Positions 7,216-9,382 of a stretch of 9,382 bases of DNA are shown piece after piece. The stretch's first letter is position 1, and the number at the start of each line of letters is the position of its first letter. Below the pieces are notes generated by a model. The model saw nothing but the letters and a program-made list of their open reading frames with translations. It ran no database searches and was not told where the DNA came from. Position numbers and translations under genes: made by a program. Source of the DNA: an uncultured Prevotella sp. (GTDB taxonomy: Bacteria; Bacteroidota; Bacteroidia; Bacteroidales; Bacteroidaceae); NCBI GenBank assembly GCA_945863825.1, contig CAMBBY010000020.1, positions 1 through 9,382 on the forward strand, in the 5' to 3' direction.

Positions 7216-7803
7216 ATGAAGAAAATGAAGGTGTTTTCGTATTTGGCTTTAGGTTTGGGCGTGGCTCAAATCCTGCTGATGCTGACTTCGTGGCTGTTGA
7301 CGGCTGCGATGCCGGAGGACTATAACCGTTCGCTCTTGAGTTCTGAGGGCATCCGCTGGTTCTTCGGTCAGTTCCAGGATAATTTAGCTTCGCCCGTATT
7401 AGTGTGGCTGGTGTTGGGTAGTATCGCCTATGGAGCTTTCTGTAGAAGTGGTATTGTCCATTATAAGCCCGATGAATATCGTCAGCGCTTTGCGATGGGC
7501 GTGGCAAGTTTCGAGTTGGGTGTATTTGTGATTATCATGCTGGCACTTACCCTGCTTCCTCATGCCATTCTGCTAAACGTGATGGGCGCTCTCTTTCCAA
7601 GCAGTTTTACGCAGAGCATCATACCTTATACAGCCTTTGCCGTAACTGTAGTCTGTTGTAGTTTTGGTGTTATCAGTGATAATCTGAAGGGGGTAGAGGA
7701 TATTTTCCGCAGTATGTCGTATGGCATTTCTACGGCATCTCCTCTCATCGTGCTCTATGTATTTGCCGCCCAGTTGTTCTATTCAGTTCTGTATCTGATA
7801 TAA
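7216..7803 (+). CDS. Small polytopic membrane protein, distant AbgT-like motif, function unknown
   Basis: This 195-residue protein is the last gene of the plus-strand run, 59 bp after the response regulator. Hydrophobic segments at about 7-31, 58-76, 93-119, 133-154 and 170-194 predict five membrane spans; there is no cleavable signal. Residues 39-50 (SLLSSEGIRWFF) and the following GQFQDNLASPVLVW resemble, by eye, an N-terminal stretch of AbgT-type aminobenzoyl-glutamate transporters (LLSVEGLHWFL and following). However, those transporters have about 500 residues, so this would be only a related short form or a chance likeness. Two adjacent cysteines (147-148) lie in the fourth span. Its place after a sensor/regulator pair suggests an accessory or output membrane protein for that system, which is inference. 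An alternative start at Met4 exists. The gene is followed by a convergent intergenic region. Confidence 0.75.
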   Translation: MKKMKVFSYLALGLGVAQILLMLTSWLLTAAMPEDYNRSLLSSEGIRWFFGQFQDNLASPVLVWLVLGSIAYGAFCRSGIVHYKPDEYRQRFAMGVASFELGVFVIIMLALTLLPHAILLNVMGALFPSSFTQSIIPYTAFAVTVVCCSFGVISDNLKGVEDIFRSMSYGISTASPLIVLYVFAAQLFYSVLYLI

Positions 7804-7877
7804 GAACAGTTTCTTGAGCGAATCATCATACGTGTTTTTATTATCTTGAAAGAAACGTTTGATTAATATAAAAAAAT

Positions 7878-7920
7878 GAGGCTTCCCGTATTTTCCGTTG
7901 CAGGAGAAAGGGGAAGCCTC
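7878..7920 (-). terminator. Rho-independent terminator for the minus-strand gene, possibly serving both strands
   Basis: GAGGCTTCCC (7878-7887) pairs perfectly over ten bases with GGGAAGCCTC (7911-7920). The inner arms TTTTCC (7891-7896) and GGAGAA (7903-7908) extend the stem, closing a six-base loop. On the minus strand the stem is followed by one A and seven U (7876-7870), the classical terminator form. It lies about 210 bases after the stop of the 8132-9160 gene. On the plus strand the hairpin also follows the operon end, but no U-tract comes after it, so termination in that direction would be weaker. Confidence 0.8.
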
Positions 7921-8056
7921 TGTAAATAACTCTCTATTGGTCCTTTTACCTATGTTGAACCTATTGAACTTTCATCTTTTACTATACTTAATTATTCAGC
8001 ATGGTAAATGTTACGCATATAAATGGTCTGTTCTTTAACTTATTATCAGCGTATTG

Positions 8057-8105
8057 TATAACTCTCTTTTGTTTTTACTTGAATTTTATAACTCTTTTGT
8101 TTTTA
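8057..8105. repeat. Tandem T-rich duplication
   Basis: TATAACTCTCTTTTGTTTTT starting at 8057 and TATAACTCTTTTGTTTTTA at 8087-8105 are near-identical copies 30 bp apart, differing by one TC unit. They lie in the 3' untranslated region of the minus-strand gene. This looks like a short slippage-type duplication; no function is evident. Confidence 0.6.
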
Positions 8106-8131
8106 TATCTTATGAATTAATGTCTTCAAAA

Positions 8132-9160
8132 TTATCTGCGTCCTCCGAAACTGCCGTGAGAACCACCACCATTACTTCTTGTAGGTCCACCTATAGAACG
8201 ATTGCCACCACCGAAGGAGCGAGAACTGTTTCCGAAAGAAGCACCACCGTTTCCTGGATTAGAGCGAGGAGTGAAACTCCTGGATGGGCTGGTAGTATTG
8301 CCACTGCCAAAGCTGCGCATCATAGAAGAACCACTACCGAAACTGCCTCCACGGTTGCCACCGAAAGAACCACCAGGTCTGCTGTTGTTTGATGGATTCT
8401 CGCGGGTAACAGTAGTACGGGTACTGCTCTGGCGATTACCAAACTGACGGTTCTGGTTGCCGAAACTGCTGCTCTGGTTGCCGAAACCACCATTATTCTG
8501 TGGTCTGTTCACGCTCTGAGGGCGATAGTCATTGTTACGGTTCATATTTCCGAAGCTCTGTCCGTTGTTGCGATTTAAGTTTCCATTATTTCGGTTCATG
8601 TTTCCGAAACTCTGTCCACGTCCGAAATCTCCTCTGTTGAATCCGTCACGCATGCCAACTCTTGGATGACCTTCTGGGCGAGGACCACCGAAATCACGTC
8701 CGTGATACCAGCTTCTACCACCATTCATTCTCCAACTGTGACCTCCACGATAGGAAACGTAGAAGTGAGGGCGACCGAAGAAGAAGTAGTCGCGGTGAGG
8801 ATATCTGGCGTAGATGCCGAAATGCCAGTAGCCAGCGTCCCAGTAGAGGGGGCGATAGAAATATGAGGCATTGATGAATGTACGATATTGCCAGTCCAGG
8901 AGGATATAGCTCAAGTCCATATTGCGCTGTCTCCAGTAGATTCCGTAGAGGTCATCCACTGTATTGACACTCATCAGATAATCGAGGTTGGTTTCATAAG
9001 CAGCCTCATACTGATCGTCTGTGAGGTTCAGCTCGTATGCCATTTTATCTGTCAGGAAGAGAGCTTGCTGGCGAGCCTGCTCGTAACTCATTGCAGATGC
9101 AGTAGTGAAGGTCATTGTGACCATTGCTACAAGGGCTAATATAAACTTCTTCATAATCAT
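8132..9160 (-). CDS. Secreted FG/Gly/Asn/Arg-rich low-complexity protein, function unknown
   Basis: The 342-residue product starts at 9160 (MIMKKF) or, equally plausibly, at 9154 (MKKFIL). A signal peptide with core LALVAMVTMTFTTASA predicts cleavage after Ala23. Residues 26-65 are helical and contain ELNLTDDQYEAAYETNLDYL, recalling the LTxxQ motif of Spy/CpxP-like periplasmic proteins. Residues about 75-145 are rich in Tyr, Trp, Phe and His (YFYRPLYWDAGYWHFGIYAR). From about 150 to the end the chain is disordered, with Gly, Asn, Arg, Ser and at least ten FG dipeptides (GQSFGNM, SSFGNQ, GSFGGN, RSFGGG), ending GSFGGRR. The protein is strongly basic and has no cysteines. It has its own promoter and is convergent to the plus-strand operon, so it is probably unrelated to it. 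It may be a cell-envelope or matrix protein, or a nucleic-acid or polyanion binder; neither is shown. I do not recognise a named family. Confidence 0.85.
   Translation of the reverse strand: MIMKKFILALVAMVTMTFTTASAMSYEQARQQALFLTDKMAYELNLTDDQYEAAYETNLDYLMSVNTVDDLYGIYWRQRNMDLSYILLDWQYRTFINASYFYRPLYWDAGYWHFGIYARYPHRDYFFFGRPHFYVSYRGGHSWRMNGGRSWYHGRDFGGPRPEGHPRVGMRDGFNRGDFGRGQSFGNMNRNNGNLNRNNGQSFGNMNRNNDYRPQSVNRPQNNGGFGNQSSSFGNQNRQFGNRQSSTRTTVTRENPSNNSRPGGSFGGNRGGSFGSGSSMMRSFGSGNTTSPSRSFTPRSNPGNGGASFGNSSRSFGGGNRSIGGPTRSNGGGSHGSFGGRR
8531..8617 (-). repeat. 18-residue in-frame tandem repeat inside the FG-rich gene
   Basis: Two 33-bp near-copies (8585-8617 and 8531-8563), offset by exactly 54 bp, encode GQSFGNMNRNN at residues 182-192 and 200-210, with GNLNRNN in between. 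The copies differ at a few mostly synonymous positions, so the duplication is not very recent. It shows how the low-complexity tail has grown by in-frame duplication. Confidence 0.75.
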
Positions 9161-9199
9161 ATCTCTTTATAAGTTTGACTTCTTGTTTTATTTCTGCTG

Positions 9200-9231
9200 C
9201 AAAGATACGACGAAATATCTGGCAGCGGAAA
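9200..9231 (-). promoter_or_regulatory. Bacteroidetes-type promoter of the FG-rich protein gene
   Basis: Read on the minus strand, TATCTTTG (9207-9200) matches the -7 consensus TAnnTTTG exactly. About 19-20 bases upstream is TTTCC (9231-9227), a poor match to the -33 TTTG. Transcription would start near 9193, leaving a leader of about 33 bases. The weak -33 box, together with direct repeats just upstream, suggests dependence on an activator. Confidence 0.6.
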
Positions 9232-9236
9232 GGTTT

Positions 9237-9269
9237 TTCCCTAAAGGGGTAGGGGAAATTCCCTAAAGG
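9237..9269. promoter_or_regulatory. Two 11-bp direct repeats 22 bp apart, candidate activator-binding site
   Basis: TTCCCTAAAGG occurs at 9237-9247 and again at 9259-9269, exactly 22 bp from start to start, i.e. two helical turns. Relative to the predicted minus-strand transcription start (about 9193) the copies sit near -44 to -54 and -66 to -76, just upstream of the -33 box. Spaced direct repeats at this position are typical of sites for dimeric activators such as LytTR- or OmpR-type response regulators. The cognate protein is not known. Confidence 0.45.
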
Positions 9270-9332
9270 TCATTATAGGTTTGGTTTTAAGAGGGATTTG
9301 GCAGGGATGATTGTTTTATATTTCCCATATAT

Positions 9333-9382
9333 CTGTCTCTTATACACATCTGGCGCTGCCGACGATACTCCTTGTGTAGATC
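9333..9382. other. Illumina Nextera adapter contamination, not genomic
   Basis: CTGTCTCTTATACACATCT (9333-9351) is the 19-bp Tn5 mosaic end used in Nextera libraries. It is followed by GGCGCTGCCGACGA (9352-9365), which matches the Nextera read-1 adapter complement with one mismatch (G for A at 9353). TACTCCTT (9366-9373) is the reverse complement of the i5 index AAGGAGTA, known as index 507. GTGTAGATC (9374-9382) is the start of the complement of the P5 flow-cell primer. The order and lengths match a read-through of a complete library end, so the true sequence stops near 9332. The 63 bp before it (9270-9332) show no feature. Confidence 0.97.

Larger units (their letters stand above)
7804..8131. 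other. Convergent intergenic region with terminator and AT-rich repeats
   Basis: These 328 bp separate the ends of two convergent genes and contain no plausible coding sequence. Plus-strand frames that begin here and run into 8132-9160 are shadows of the low-complexity gene on the other strand. The region holds the hairpin at 7878-7920 and a duplicated T-rich stretch at 8057-8105. A weak 7-bp pairing GTTTCTT (7809-7815) with AAGAAAC (7850-7856), with a 34-base loop, lies right after the plus-strand operon and might contribute to its 3' end. Confidence 0.7.

Noticed and set aside
7809..7856. GTTTCTT/AAGAAAC pairing after the membrane protein gene as a plus-strand terminator
   Set aside because: The loop is 34 bases, the stem only 7 AT-rich pairs, and no U-tract follows.
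8054..8447. Plus-strand frames rich in Pro, Thr and Ser opposite the FG-rich gene
   Set aside because: Their composition is the mirror of the Gly/Asn/Ser-rich minus-strand repeats; the minus frame has a signal peptide, promoter and terminator.
9333..9351. Tn5/IS50-like mosaic end as a mobile element boundary
   Set aside because: It is followed by Nextera adapter, index and primer sequence, so it is library contamination rather than a natural transposon end.

Overview
The window looks like the end of a contig from a Bacteroidales gut or oral bacterium, most likely of the Prevotella/Segatella group. Three things point there. Two promoters carry the Bacteroidetes -7 element TAnnTTTG. Start codons follow A-rich leaders without Shine-Dalgarno sites. 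The window also encodes a TPR-type lipoprotein-like sensor kinase of a kind typical of that phylum. The genus is inferred, not proven.

Layout: positions 1-693 (minus strand) hold the N-terminal two thirds of a LacI-family regulator that continues off the left edge. An AT-rich divergent control region follows (694-1069), with operator-like repeats and a good promoter. From 1070 to 7803 five genes run on the plus strand with short gaps (72, 19, 47 and 59 bp) and probably form one operon. They are 2-keto-3-deoxygluconate kinase (kdgK), KDPG aldolase (eda), an 1174-residue composite sensor kinase, a response regulator with a LuxR-like C-terminus, and a small polytopic membrane protein. A convergent intergenic region (7804-8131) holds a strong hairpin whose U-tract serves the minus strand. 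The minus-strand gene at 8132-9160 encodes a secreted, FG-rich low-complexity protein with its own promoter. A pair of 11-bp direct repeats spaced 22 bp lies just upstream of that promoter.

How the genes fit together: KdgK phosphorylates 2-keto-3-deoxygluconate (KDG) and Eda cleaves the product to pyruvate and glyceraldehyde-3-phosphate. This is the final step of hexuronate (pectin, glucuronate) catabolism. The divergent LacI-type protein is the obvious candidate local regulator. The two-component pair directly downstream suggests a second sensory input tied to the same pathway, but its signal and targets cannot be read from the sequence.

The most interesting item is the sensor kinase. Its first cytoplasmic module has an ATPase domain but no clear phosphoacceptor histidine. 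An internal signal-peptide-like membrane segment then begins a second sensor half, which carries a His-Glu motif but no recognisable ATP-binding motifs.

Technical warning: the last 50 bases (9333-9382) are Illumina Nextera adapter read-through (Tn5 mosaic end, adapter, 8-base index, start of the flow-cell primer). They are not genomic DNA; usable sequence ends near 9332.
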